Below are positions 26,175 to 39,611 of a DNA stretch of 64,000 bases, piece after piece. The notes below the pieces were generated by a model. That model was not told where the DNA came from and ran no database searches. It worked only from the letters and a program-made list of their open reading frames with translations. A program made the position numbers and the translations under genes. Location: assembly GCA_024398135.1 (NCBI GenBank), contig CP073750.1, forward strand, positions 744,001 to 808,000. The letters run 5' to 3'. The stretch's first letter is position 1, and every line of letters starts with the position of its first letter. The stretch comes from a bacterium SCSIO 12643. Its GTDB lineage: Bacteria > Bacteroidota > Bacteroidia > Flavobacteriales_G > Salibacteraceae.

Positions 26175-27251
26175 TTGAAAAAATTAGATATCTATATCAT
26201 AAAGAAATTCCTGACAACGTTTTTCTTTATTCTTGGGATTATGATGGTGATTGCCATCATTTTTGACGTTTCCGAAAAGCTTGATGACTTTTTAAAACAT
26301 GATGTTCCAATGGAGGAAATCGTGTTCAATTATTATATCAATTTCGTTTTCTTTTACGGAAACCTCTTTAGTCCTCTATTGATATTCTTATCCGTTATTA
26401 TTTTCACTTCAAGCATGGCTTTTAAAAGTGAAATTATTGCGATTCTAAGCTCAGGGATATCCTTTAATAGACTTCTCGTTCCATATTTTATCACTGCTAC
26501 GATCCTGGCTTTAATTTCATTTTATTTTAATCATTTTGTGGTTCCTCATGCCAGTAAGGAAAGACTTGCATTTGAATTAGCCTATGTGGGGTATCACGCG
26601 AAAAACCCACATAAAAACCTCCATAAACAAATTAAACCGGGTCACTATATCTATGTAGAAAACTATAATGTGGATCGCGATATTGGTTATAAATTCACTT
26701 ATGAGATTCTGAATGAAGGAAAACTTGAATACAAATTACTTGCTGATTATATCCAATGGGATACAACTGCTAACAAATGGGAGCTTCGTAACTACTACAT
26801 TAGAGAAATTCAAGATGGTAAAGAAAAACTTTACGGAGGGAAAGTGATCGATACTACTATGTCGTTTCTACCTGATGAATTTGAACATAAAGATTATAAC
26901 ATTGCGATGATGGACACTCCTGAATTAATGGAGTTTATCGAAGATGAAAAACTACGAGGATCCGAGCTTATTCCCACTTATGAGGTAGAAAAAAATCAGC
27001 GAACTGCGATGCCTATTGCGACCTATATTTTGGTTCTAATTGGTGTCTCATTTGCGAGTCGTAAAGTACGTGGAGGAATAGGGTTGCACCTGGCTATTAG
27101 TGTGGCAATCAGCTTTATATATATTTTCGCTATGCAAGTCACCAAAGTCTACGCTATCAAAGCAGGCCTTAATCCACTTATCGCAGTGTGGATACCCAAC
27201 ATTTTCTTTGGGATTCTTGCATTTTACTTCTATTATCGCGCCCCAAAATAA
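26175..27251 (+). CDS. LptF/LptG family permease (YjgP/YjgQ)
   Basis: An inner-membrane component of the LptBFG machine that extracts lipopolysaccharide for transport to the outer membrane. The 358-residue protein has the family layout: an N-terminal segment (about 12-35), two more by residue 125, a periplasmic beta-jellyroll region (about 130-270) and three segments at the C-terminus. The start KLDIYIIKKFLTTFFFILG is typical. It begins with TTG, one base after the tgt stop, with no better start nearby. Whether it is LptF or LptG cannot be decided; in Bacteroidota the partner is usually elsewhere. Confidence 0.9.
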   Translation: MKKLDIYIIKKFLTTFFFILGIMMVIAIIFDVSEKLDDFLKHDVPMEEIVFNYYINFVFFYGNLFSPLLIFLSVIIFTSSMAFKSEIIAILSSGISFNRLLVPYFITATILALISFYFNHFVVPHASKERLAFELAYVGYHAKNPHKNLHKQIKPGHYIYVENYNVDRDIGYKFTYEILNEGKLEYKLLADYIQWDTTANKWELRNYYIREIQDGKEKLYGGKVIDTTMSFLPDEFEHKDYNIAMMDTPELMEFIEDEKLRGSELIPTYEVEKNQRTAMPIATYILVLIGVSFASRKVRGGIGLHLAISVAISFIYIFAMQVTKVYAIKAGLNPLIAVWIPNIFFGILAFYFYYRAPK

Positions 27252-27330
27252 ATTTAGGGTATTTGAAACCGAGCGTATATGGATTATGCTTACTTTCGAT
27301 CCTCAAATATTTTCTAAAATAAATTGACGT

Positions 27331-28287
27331 ATGGCAGCATATTTAGAATTCGAAAAGCCTATTGCAGACTTAGAAGAACAATTGGAAAAGGCTTTAGAAA
27401 TAGCGGATATAGGACAAGTTGATGCTTCACAAACCATCAATGATTTAAAAAAGAAAATCAACGAAACAAAAAAAGAAGTTTATGCCAAATTAACACCTTG
27501 GCAAAGAGTTCAGGTATCTAGACATCCTGAGCGACCATATACATTGGATTATATCACTGGAATGACTGATGGAAATTTCGTGGAACTTCACGGTGATAGA
27601 AACGTAAAAGACGATAAAGCAATTGTTGGTGGACTAGGTTCTATCGATGGTAAATCATATATGTTCATCGGACAGCAAAAAGGCATCAATACCAAAATGC
27701 GTCAATATAGAAATTTTGGTATGGCCAATCCAGAAGGATACAGAAAAGCACTTCGTCTAATGAAATTGGCTGAAAAATTTAATAAACCAATCATTACTCT
27801 AATTGATACTCCGGGAGCATACCCAGGATTAGAAGCAGAAGAGCGTGGTCAGGGTGAAGCTATTGCACGTAACCTATTTGAAATGTTCCAATTAAAAGTT
27901 CCAATCATTTGTATTGTAATTGGAGAAGGGGCTTCAGGAGGTGCTTTAGGTATTGGTATCGGTGATCGCGTTTTAATGCTTGAAAACACCTGGTATTCAG
28001 TTATATCTCCAGAGTCATGTAGTTCTATTTTATGGCGCTCTTGGGAGCATAAGGAAAAAGCTGCTGAAGCTTTAAAACTTACCTCAAAAGACATGCTTAA
28101 GAATAAACTAATTGATGGTATTATTAAAGAACCTGCAGGTGGAGCACATTCTAATAAGGCAGACATGGTAAAACGTGTAAAAAGAGAGGTGATCAAATCT
28201 GTTAAGGCTTTAGAAGAAATCGATCCGGAAGAGCTTATCGAAAACAGAATTCAAAAATTCTGTGATATGGGCGTCTACGCGAAATAA
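27331..28287 (+). CDS. accA: Acetyl-CoA carboxylase carboxyltransferase subunit alpha
   Basis: It forms, with AccD, the carboxyltransferase that moves CO2 from biotin to acetyl-CoA to make malonyl-CoA for fatty acid synthesis. The 318 residues match the family length. Visible are the N-terminal helix ([13 protein letters not shown]), [60 protein letters not shown] and [10 protein letters not shown]. accD is not adjacent. It follows the LptF/G gene by 79 bases and may be read from the same transcript. Confidence 0.96.
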   Translation: MAAYLEFEKPIADLEEQLEKALEIADIGQVDASQTINDLKKKINETKKEVYAKLTPWQRVQVSRHPERPYTLDYITGMTDGNFVELHGDRNVKDDKAIVGGLGSIDGKSYMFIGQQKGINTKMRQYRNFGMANPEGYRKALRLMKLAEKFNKPIITLIDTPGAYPGLEAEERGQGEAIARNLFEMFQLKVPIICIVIGEGASGGALGIGIGDRVLMLENTWYSVISPESCSSILWRSWEHKEKAAEALKLTSKDMLKNKLIDGIIKEPAGGAHSNKADMVKRVKREVIKSVKALEEIDPEELIENRIQKFCDMGVYAK

Positions 28288-28388
28288 GCTTCCATAAATA
28301 TTCTTTTACACAATTGTTCATAATATATATGGACAATTTGTTGAGAAATGTACATTATATTCATTACAATATAATGCAGGTATTCCTG

Positions 28389-28396
28389 TAACTTTG
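28389..28396 (+). promoter_or_regulatory. Candidate -7 element (TAACTTTG) of dnaB
   Basis: Plus-strand match to TAnnTTTG ending 18 bases before the ATG at 28415. An in-frame ATG-like start at 28394 would overlap this element, which supports the downstream start. Confidence 0.45.
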
Positions 28397-28414
28397 TGTA
28401 AACACATCACGTTA

Positions 28415-29932
28415 ATGAGCGAACAAATTAGCAATACAAAATTCAAAAGAAATACTCCTAAAACATCTCCATTCGGAATGGAGATGGGAAAAATACCACC
28501 TCAAGCTCTAGAACTCGAGGAAGCAGTTTTAGGGGCTTTATTGCTAGAAAAAAAAGCCGTTGATGATGTGGTGGATATCCTTTCTCCGGATTCTTTTTAT
28601 AAAGAAGCGCATCAAAAAATTTATAGTGCTGTAAAAGAGCTTTTCGGAGAATCCAAGCCTATCGATTTACTTACTGTTACAGAAAAATTAAAAAGCAACG
28701 GGGAGCTCGAATTTGTTGGTGGACCATATTATATTTCTCAATTAACCAATAGGGTTGCCTCAGCAGCTAATATTGAGTTTCATGCGAGAATTATTGCACA
28801 AAAACATATTCTAAGGGAATTAATCCGAATTTCTTCAAATACAATTACAAAAGCATTTGACGATACATCGGATGTATTTGATCTCTTGGACGAGGCTGAA
28901 GATGCTTTATTTCAAGTGGCCCAAAACAATATTAGTAAATCAGGAGAAAGCATGTCTTCTCTGGTGCAACAGGCCATTTCAAAAATTGAAGAATTAGGAA
29001 ATAAAGAAGAAGGTGTTAGTGGTGTACCTACTGGTTTTAGAGATTTAGATGAAATGACCTCGGGGCTTCAACCATCGGATTTGATCATCCTGGCGGCAAG
29101 ACCTGCAATGGGTAAAACCTCATTTTCTTTAACTTTAGCAAGAAATACTGCTGTGGACTTTGGTCAAGGTGTCGCGGTCTTTTCGCTAGAGATGTCCTCA
29201 GTTCAATTGGTTACCAGACTAATTTCTGCAGAAACACAATTGACATCAGAAAAACTTCGTAAGGGGAAGCTAACCGATTACGAATGGGAGCAATTAACTT
29301 CCAAAATTGATAATCTATCAAAAGCGCCAATATTTATTGATGATACACCTGCAATTTCTGTATTCGAACTTCGAGCAAAAGTAAGACGACTCAAATCTCA
29401 GCACGATATTCAATTGATTGTAATTGATTATCTCCAATTAATGACTGCAGGTGGTAGTGGTGGAAATAGAGAACAAGAAATCTCCACAATCTCCAGATCC
29501 TTAAAAAGTATTGCAAAAGAAATTAACGTTCCAGTGATTGCCTTATCTCAGCTAAGTCGTGCTGTGGAAACCAGAACAGGACACAAACGTCCTATGTTAT
29601 CGGACTTGAGGGAATCCGGAGCAATTGAGCAAGATGCAGATATTGTAATGTTCCTATACCGTCCAAGTTATTATGGATTTACAGAAGATGAAGAGGGCAA
29701 TTCTGTGGAAGGTATTACAGAACTTATTGTAGCTAAACACCGTAATGGTAAAGTAGATACCGTCAAGCTCAAATTTGTGGATCATTTAGCTAAATTTGTG
29801 GATAACGATTATAACGAAATGTCATTTGGAGGAGCATTGCCACAATCCGATGATTTTGGAGGAAATTACACGGTATCAAGTAAAATGAATGATGACCTTC
29901 CTCCTGCTGACGATGACTTTGCACCTTTCTAA
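28415..29932 (+). CDS. dnaB: Replicative DNA helicase DnaB
   Basis: The hexameric helicase that unwinds DNA at the replication fork. From the ATG at 28415 it has 505 residues. The N-terminal DnaB domain (about 25-130; PPQALELEEAVLGALLLE) is followed by a linker and the RecA-like C-terminal domain with VPTGFRDLDEMTSGL, Walker A AARPAMGKTS, VFSLEMSS, IVIDYLQLM, SQLSRAVE and DLRESGAIEQDADIV. No intein is present. I preferred this start over 28394 because a promoter element covers the latter. The next gene begins 12 bases after the stop. Confidence 0.95.
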   Translation: MSEQISNTKFKRNTPKTSPFGMEMGKIPPQALELEEAVLGALLLEKKAVDDVVDILSPDSFYKEAHQKIYSAVKELFGESKPIDLLTVTEKLKSNGELEFVGGPYYISQLTNRVASAANIEFHARIIAQKHILRELIRISSNTITKAFDDTSDVFDLLDEAEDALFQVAQNNISKSGESMSSLVQQAISKIEELGNKEEGVSGVPTGFRDLDEMTSGLQPSDLIILAARPAMGKTSFSLTLARNTAVDFGQGVAVFSLEMSSVQLVTRLISAETQLTSEKLRKGKLTDYEWEQLTSKIDNLSKAPIFIDDTPAISVFELRAKVRRLKSQHDIQLIVIDYLQLMTAGGSGGNREQEISTISRSLKSIAKEINVPVIALSQLSRAVETRTGHKRPMLSDLRESGAIEQDADIVMFLYRPSYYGFTEDEEGNSVEGITELIVAKHRNGKVDTVKLKFVDHLAKFVDNDYNEMSFGGALPQSDDFGGNYTVSSKMNDDLPPADDDFAPF

Positions 29933-29944
29933 AAAAAGAGCAAC

Positions 29945-31210
29945 TTGATACGAAAAATATTATTCATACTTACACTGACCATTCTTAGCTCTAATCTTTT
30001 TGCGAGTTACATCCTTATTCCTATGGATGAAGATAACCAGAAAAATCATTTAAAAGCTTATGGTATTGCCTTTTGGGTTCTCCAGCAAGATGTTGAAGTT
30101 GAATGGTTACTCAACTATCAAGGTGGTAGTTTTATGATCAAAAATTTACAACCAATTGTAAATGAGTGTACCATTCGTAATGTATCTTACAAAATCATAT
30201 CTGATGCCCAGGCGATTTCCATCAAACAAGAAATCGCAAACCCACAAGCAAATATGGACGTTGTTAAATTGGAAAAGACACCTAAAATAGCGGTGTATTC
30301 TCCTAAAAATAAACTTCCTTGGGATGATGCTGTCACTTTAGTTTTAACCTATGCAGAAATCCCATATGATGTGATTTATGACAAAGAAATCATTGAAGGT
30401 AAGTTAAATCTGTATGATTGGCTACATATGCATCATGAAGACTTTACTGGACAGTATGGCAAATTTTATCAGGCGTATAAAAATGCGAACTGGTATAAAC
30501 AACAAGTTGCACAAATGGAGCAGTCTGCAAAAGAACTTGGATTTGAAAAAGTCTCTCAATTAAAACTTCAAGTAGCTCAGAATATCAAAAACTATATCAT
30601 TGGAGGAGGGTTTCTTTTCTCCATGTGTTCCGGTACAGATTCTTATGATATCGCATTGGCGGCTCATAATACTGATATCTGTGAACGAATGTATGACCAT
30701 GACCCAGCTGCTCCAAATGCACAGGCAAACTTGGATTTTTCTCAAACATTGGCTTTCACAAATTTCAAGTTAATTGTAAATCCACTTCAATACGAATATT
30801 CAAATATTGATGCCACTCCAATTCATGCAAGAACACCTGAAAACTCTGATTTATTTACTCTTTTCGATTTCTCTGCAAAATGGGATCCCATTCCTACAAT
30901 GCTATGTCAAAACCATACACAAGTTATAAAAGGTTTTATGGGACAGACAACTGCATATTATAAAACGGTTATTAAACCCGAAGTTCTAATAATGGGCGAA
31001 AACAAAAGCCTTAACAGCGCAAAATACATTCATGGGACAATTGGTAAAGGTCAATGGACATTTTATGGAGGTCACGATCCTGAAGACTATCAACATTTGG
31101 TTGGAGACCCACCTACAGATTTAAACCTACACCCAAATTCTCCAGGATATCGATTAATTCTCAATAACATACTCTTTCCGGCAGCTAAAAAGAAAAAACA
31201 AAAGACTTAA
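29945..31210 (+). CDS. Secreted protein of the Bacteroidota 'asparagine synthetase B'-labelled family, with GATase1-like motif
   Basis: A 421-residue protein with a signal peptide (about 1-20, cleavage near LFAS). Homologues near dnaB in Bacteroidota are, to my knowledge, labelled asparagine synthetase B, but I see no AsnB synthetase or N-terminal-nucleophile glutaminase motif. From about residue 115 it reads like a class I glutamine amidotransferase/DJ-1 fold: IAVYSPKNKLPWDDAV as the first strand and IIGGGFLFSMCSGTDS as a possible nucleophile elbow with Cys. The C-terminal GHDPEDYQH also resembles such domains. It starts with TTG 12 bases after dnaB. The reaction is unknown; the periplasm is the likely site. 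Confidence 0.6.
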   Translation: MIRKILFILTLTILSSNLFASYILIPMDEDNQKNHLKAYGIAFWVLQQDVEVEWLLNYQGGSFMIKNLQPIVNECTIRNVSYKIISDAQAISIKQEIANPQANMDVVKLEKTPKIAVYSPKNKLPWDDAVTLVLTYAEIPYDVIYDKEIIEGKLNLYDWLHMHHEDFTGQYGKFYQAYKNANWYKQQVAQMEQSAKELGFEKVSQLKLQVAQNIKNYIIGGGFLFSMCSGTDSYDIALAAHNTDICERMYDHDPAAPNAQANLDFSQTLAFTNFKLIVNPLQYEYSNIDATPIHARTPENSDLFTLFDFSAKWDPIPTMLCQNHTQVIKGFMGQTTAYYKTVIKPEVLIMGENKSLNSAKYIHGTIGKGQWTFYGGHDPEDYQHLVGDPPTDLNLHPNSPGYRLILNNILFPAAKKKKQKT

Positions 31211-31220
31211 ACCTAACCAA

Positions 31221-33050
31221 TTAGTTAAAGAAATCCCATCTTAATCCAACAGAAAAACCAAAGTCTTGCATTGGGTAAAATGGAGCCATCATATAATTTG
31301 GTTCCTGGAGAACTAACTGTGCAAGGTTCTGAAAATTAACAAACCCTTGAGCTCCTTTAATTCTTGCACTGATGTAAAAATTTAAATAGGGATAATCACC
31401 CACTTGATATTGCTCTTGATAGGTAAATGCTCTAATAAATGGAGCATAATTATTTGCGTAATACTTTGTATTCTGCCAATAATCGATTCCATATCGCAAT
31501 TCCATCGCACCTTTAAACAAATATCTTTGATAATAAAATGAAACCATCCAGGTCCATTCAGGAACATTAACCGGTGCAGATGCATCTACTTGTTGATGAA
31601 CAACTCCAAAATCAAAGTAATAGGACTTTATTTTAATTTTTTTCGACAGCTTAAAAGAATATTGATTAAAAGACTGCTTATACTGTTTAGGCAAAGCCAA
31701 AGAATCGTAATACGTATAATTATCCATGGTCCCGATTTCCCCATCTAATCGTAAGCCCAATCTCTGACTAATAAAACTAGCAGACACTTCATTACTTGTT
31801 GAATAATCAAGAATTCTAAACCAACTCAATTCCGACCCTGAATAAAACTGATATTTAACCTCGGGTAGTGATTTTTGCGATTTTCCTCGAACTATGGCTT
31901 TAAAGCTTTTATTAATAGGAATGGTTATACTCAACTGAGTTAAATATCCATCACTATTAAAGCCAGATAAGCCTTTTTTAAATTCTCCGTTTAAAAGCAC
32001 CTTACCTACTTCCAAATCTGATACAGAAAAGATAGCATAATTCTCATTCAAAATAGTATCTCTACCTAATGTCTTAAATTCTGACCAGTTAGCCCCTGCT
32101 CCTAATCGTATCTTCATTCCATTACTAAAACCTGAATATTGATAAGTTAATTCATTATTTAAGCCAAATTCATGAAACTTATCTACATATTTAGTAGTAT
32201 CCGTAAGATCTATTCCAAATCTACTATAATAGGTACTGTCTAATATGGTATCATTAAACCAATAATCACTGACAAAACCAACAGTATTCAACATAAATGA
32301 CCCTGTTTTTCTACGTCCGTTTACCGTATCATTTTTAAACAAATTAAAATACTGTGCAACATGTACTTTCCTAATATCATAATGATTCGTTGCATTTTCC
32401 AATTCAACCTGTACTCCTAATTTATTTCCAGTAAATACGCTCAAATTTGCAGAGTCTCTTTTGATACCTCCATTTTCACCAGCCAAACCAGATTTAACTA
32501 CATACTTTAACAAGAATCCATATTTGTCCTTTTTTGTGGCGTAACTTGATTGCCCAGAAAAGATCCGCGCAGTTGTTTTTTGATTTAAATAGAATCCATC
32601 TGATCCAAAAGTTCTAAATCCCGCTGTTATGTTAAATCTGGAATTATAGTTCTGAGTATATAAAACAGAAAAATCTTGAAGCCTCTTAGGCCCCACTATA
32701 TATCCCGCCCTAACAAATGGCACATTAGTTTTATAAATATGGTCACCATAAAAATTAGTATGTAATCTATTAAAAGCAAATTCTCCTGAACGAATCCCAT
32801 AAGAAAGTGACTTGAACTTCATAGAGTCCAGAGCCAAACCAGGGTTTCCCAAAAAAATATTCAATTCCTTACCGTCTGGGTTATAATGATAAAATTCACT
32901 TAAAACCGTATCAACCGGTTCAAAATTATAATCACCATTAATAGGAAAAACAACACTTGACTTCTCAACTTTGTGAGCAATTGTAGTATCATTTTGCGAA
33001 AAAACATTGTTAATCAACAATGTAGCTACTATAAAAACAAGATATTTCAC
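31221..33050 (-). CDS. Putative porin, outer-membrane beta-barrel (Bacteroidota 'putative porin' family)
   Basis: An outer-membrane protein of about 609 residues. I start it at the GTG at 33050, which gives a normal signal peptide (KYLVFIVATLLINNVFSQ); the upstream ATG at 33086 would put 12 polar residues before it and lie in the T-run of the rRNA terminator. The body has many amphipathic beta strands with aromatic girdles (FYLNQKTTARIF, YYFDFGVVHQQ) and ends FSVGLRWDFFN with the C-terminal Phe-rich strand of barrels. It matches my memory of the putative-porin family (Porin_10). Substrate unknown. It is convergent with 29945-31210 and follows the rRNA terminator in the same direction. Confidence 0.75.
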   Translation of the reverse strand: MKYLVFIVATLLINNVFSQNDTTIAHKVEKSSVVFPINGDYNFEPVDTVLSEFYHYNPDGKELNIFLGNPGLALDSMKFKSLSYGIRSGEFAFNRLHTNFYGDHIYKTNVPFVRAGYIVGPKRLQDFSVLYTQNYNSRFNITAGFRTFGSDGFYLNQKTTARIFSGQSSYATKKDKYGFLLKYVVKSGLAGENGGIKRDSANLSVFTGNKLGVQVELENATNHYDIRKVHVAQYFNLFKNDTVNGRRKTGSFMLNTVGFVSDYWFNDTILDSTYYSRFGIDLTDTTKYVDKFHEFGLNNELTYQYSGFSNGMKIRLGAGANWSEFKTLGRDTILNENYAIFSVSDLEVGKVLLNGEFKKGLSGFNSDGYLTQLSITIPINKSFKAIVRGKSQKSLPEVKYQFYSGSELSWFRILDYSTSNEVSASFISQRLGLRLDGEIGTMDNYTYYDSLALPKQYKQSFNQYSFKLSKKIKIKSYYFDFGVVHQQVDASAPVNVPEWTWMVSFYYQRYLFKGAMELRYGIDYWQNTKYYANNYAPFIRAFTYQEQYQVGDYPYLNFYISARIKGAQGFVNFQNLAQLVLQEPNYMMAPFYPMQDFGFSVGLRWDFFN

Positions 33051-33086
33051 ACGAACAATTTTACAACAAGAAGTTGGTATAGGCAC

Positions 33087-33121
33087 AAAAAAAAAGGTGT
33101 CAATTTATAAAAATTGACACC
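33087..33121 (-). terminator. Intrinsic terminator of the rRNA operon
   Basis: A perfect 11-base-pair stem (33111-33121 with 33096-33106) with a four-base loop is followed on the minus strand by nine T. It lies 9 bases after the 5S gene. Confidence 0.92.
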
Positions 33122-33129
33122 TTCTGAAA

Positions 33130-33240
33130 ATTGGCAACGACATACTCTCCCGCCTATTACAGCAGTACCATCTGCGCTGGTGGGCTTAACTTCTCTGTTC
33201 GGAATGGAAAGAGGTGATCCCCACCGCTATAGTCACCATA
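33130..33240 (-). rRNA. rrf: 5S ribosomal RNA
   Basis: The minus strand shows the conserved 5S core CCATTCCGAACAGAGAAG and AAGCCCACCAGCGC, with ends that can pair (TTGGCAACGAC region with the start near 33240). Length about 110 bases; ends approximate. It is the last gene of the operon. Confidence 0.93.
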
Positions 33241-33307
33241 AACTATTCAATATTTTCGAAATTTTGAAGATAGACTTAATAACTTATACATCATCTCGGT
33301 TATTAGA

Positions 33308-36172
<2,865 letters not shown>

Positions 36173-36397
36173 AATCGAAATGATTTACAGTTATTAAGCC
36201 TTTTATAATAATATCTCTATTGTTAATGTTATCTTCAAAATTTCAAAGAACTTTTTTGATACCAATGTATCAATTGTGAAAGATTTGGAGTTGAACCATT
36301 TTCTCGCTTACCTTATTAAGCTTCTTTCTTTATTCCTTTTACAGATCTTTTGGCTCGTAAGCCGTTTTTGAGTAATTAGCGTTCCAATATACTCTTG

Positions 36398-36471
36398 TGG
36401 AGAATATCGGAGTCGAACCGATGACCTCCTGCGTGCAAGGCAGGCGCTCTAGCCAGCTGAGCTAATCCCCC
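36398..36471 (-). tRNA. tRNA-Ala (anticodon TGC)
   Basis: 74 bases on the minus strand, starting GGGGGATTAGCTCAGCTGG with anticodon loop CTTGCAC and T-arm GGTTCGACTCC. The acceptor stem pairs with TTCTCC-A. CCA is not encoded. It is the spacer tRNA next to 23S. Confidence 0.97.
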
Positions 36472-36478
36472 GTTATTG

Positions 36479-36552
36479 TAGTCCCAGGCAGACTTGAACT
36501 GCCGACCTCTACATTATCAGTGTAGCGCTCTAACCAGCTGAGCTATGGGACT
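36479..36552 (-). tRNA. tRNA-Ile (anticodon GAT)
   Basis: 74 bases on the minus strand with acceptor AGTCCCA/TGGGACT, D-arm AGCTCAGCTGG, anticodon loop CTGATAA and T-arm AGTTCAAGTCT. CCA is not encoded. It lies between 16S and tRNA-Ala, 7 bases from the latter, the usual order of a spacer Ile-Ala pair. Confidence 0.97.
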
Positions 36553-36668
36553 CTATTCCCTTTCCTCTTACCGATAAAAACCCTACCGAGATTTCCGGGA
36601 TCTCAATAATTTTAAATAGCGAAAAGCGCAAATATCCAACAGATATATAATTGTGTAGTACACTCTAA

Positions 36669-38193
<1,525 letters not shown>

Positions 38194-38352
38194 AATAAAC
38201 TTAATTGTCTATCACTCTTAAATATCTTGGGGGATATTTGCTTAAATTTTTATGCTTTTCAACTATTCAAAGAACTTTAATATTCTTTTCTCTTATTCAC
38301 TTCGTCTCGTTCCCGAGACTCAACTCTTAAGAGCTTATTTCTTTTAATCTTT

Positions 38353-38400
38353 GCCCCTCGAAAGGGGCGGCAAAGGTAACTCTAGTTTTTATTCTGACAA
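38353..38400 (-). promoter_or_regulatory. rRNA promoter P1 (proximal)
   Basis: Minus strand: -33 TTG at 38398-38400, exactly 19 bases, then -7 TACCTTTG at 38371-38378, followed by CCGCCCC and an inverted repeat GCCCC-N6-GGGGC (38353-38368). Matches the Bacteroidota housekeeping promoter consensus. Confidence 0.85.
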
Positions 38401-38474
38401 GCTTTTTCTGAAAAAATATTTTTTTTCTTCCTAACTCACCACTTCAAAACCGCACCAACCTTTTCAAAAACTAT

Positions 38475-38521
38475 CCCCGCGAACGGGGCGGCAAAGGTAA
38501 CTCTATTTTCTTTCCAAACAA
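38475..38521 (-). promoter_or_regulatory. rRNA promoter P2
   Basis: Minus strand: TTG at 38519-38521, 19-base spacer, TACCTTTG at 38492-38499, then CCGCCCC and a CCCC-GTTCGC-GGGG-type inverted repeat. 121 bases upstream of P1. An A/T-rich tract lies just upstream. Confidence 0.85.
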
Positions 38522-38601
38522 GAAAAAATTAAAAAAAATATTTTTCTTTTTTCTCGCTCCTCCTACTCCTCAATCTCTCCCGTTACCTCAACTTTTTCTT
38601 T

Positions 38602-38648
38602 ACCCCCGAAAGGGGCGGCAAAGGTATGTCGTTTATCCTTCTCCTCAA
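38602..38648 (-). promoter_or_regulatory. rRNA promoter P3 (distal)
   Basis: Minus strand: TTG at 38646-38648, 19-base spacer, TACCTTTG at 38619-38626, then CCGCCCC and a short GC-rich inverted repeat. 127 bases upstream of P2. Confidence 0.85.
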
Positions 38649-38900
38649 CCATATTTTTGAACTATTTTTTAAATATTTTTAGTTTAAACACATAACTCCC
38701 TCTTATACCATTACATACAGCACGATTTTTTTTTAGCTTTTCTTTAACCAATTCCACCTCACAATCCAACTCCTTAATCATCCCTGCAAGACACCTTTAT
38801 TATATAGGAGTTATATAAATACTAATTCACTGGATTTACTTACGAGATCTTTCTACAAAAAGATTCATTTCTGGGTTATTTAAGAGATAAAAAGTTTTAC

Positions 38901-39611
38901 TTAAGGATTTGTAATCGCAACAGACAGGGTTTTACCATTATAAAATTTATACCCGTGACTCGCGAAACTATAAATATACGCCCCCATTTCGACAGGATTG
39001 ATTGTTGCTTGATAATCCGGGAAAGCTTTTTGTAACATTTCTGTATTTACAGAACCTATGGCCAAAGCATTCACATGAATATTTTTTTTTCCATATTCTA
39101 CAGAAGCACTCTCCAACCAGGATCCTAATGCTGCTTTAGACGCCCCATAAATAGACAAGCCCCCAAATCTAACACTGCCTTGATATCCTGACATAGATGT
39201 TATACCTAAGATATTAGCTTGTTCACTTTTTTCCAGATATGGTTCTAATAATTGAGTGAGCAATACAGGCACATTAAAATTCACTCTAAAAACTCGGTCT
39301 ATATGTGCTTGATCAATATCAGAACAATCTTTGACTTCCAAAACTCCAGCAACATGAATCGCAGCATCTAATTTTTCTACATTTAGATGAATGAGTTTTT
39401 CTTCAACCTTTTCAACTACCTGATCATCCAAAAGGTCAACATTGATCATATTCAATTCTCCTGAGTAGTTTCTCGCCAGAGATTCTAAATCTCTTTGTTG
39501 ATCTTTATTTCTTAAGACTCCGATAACATTCCAACCATTCTTCAAGAAACTAAGACATGTTTCTTTTCCAATACCAGATCCAACACCGGTGATAAAAGCA
39601 CAATTCTTCAT
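38901..39611 (-). CDS. Short-chain dehydrogenase/reductase
   Basis: A 236-residue classical SDR oxidoreductase, NAD(P)-dependent. It has the cofactor motif ITGVGSGIGKE (TGxxxGIG), HVAGVLE in place of NNAG, the catalytic Ser in ITSMSGYQG, and YGASK with the catalytic Tyr and Lys. The C-terminal substrate region is short and the substrate is unknown. Its ATG shares one base with the stop of the upstream sensor-like gene (TAATG type), so the two are translationally coupled and probably function together. Confidence 0.88.
   Translation of the reverse strand: MKNCAFITGVGSGIGKETCLSFLKNGWNVIGVLRNKDQQRDLESLARNYSGELNMINVDLLDDQVVEKVEEKLIHLNVEKLDAAIHVAGVLEVKDCSDIDQAHIDRVFRVNFNVPVLLTQLLEPYLEKSEQANILGITSMSGYQGSVRFGGLSIYGASKAALGSWLESASVEYGKKNIHVNALAIGSVNTEMLQKAFPDYQATINPVEMGAYIYSFASHGYKFYNGKTLSVAITNP

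Larger units (their letters stand above)
38194..38900 (-). promoter_or_regulatory. rRNA leader and upstream control region (no protein gene)
   Basis: About 700 bases without a gene. The leader before 16S has a perfect hairpin at 38304-38319 (six base pairs closing a GGAA loop on the minus strand), a CTCTTAAGAG palindrome near 38324-38333, and GTTCTTTGAATAG around 38265-38277, which looks like the boxA-type antitermination signal of Bacteroidota rRNA leaders. Three tandem promoters lie at 38353-38648, separated by A/T-rich DNA. From 38650 to 38900 I see only A/T-rich sequence downstream of the SDR gene, without a clear terminator. Confidence 0.75.

Noticed and set aside
38353-38648. Three spaced repeats that could look like a small CRISPR array
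   Set aside because: Spacers are about 95 bases, A/T-rich and unequal, no cas gene is near, and each repeat is a complete promoter with -33 and -7 elements.
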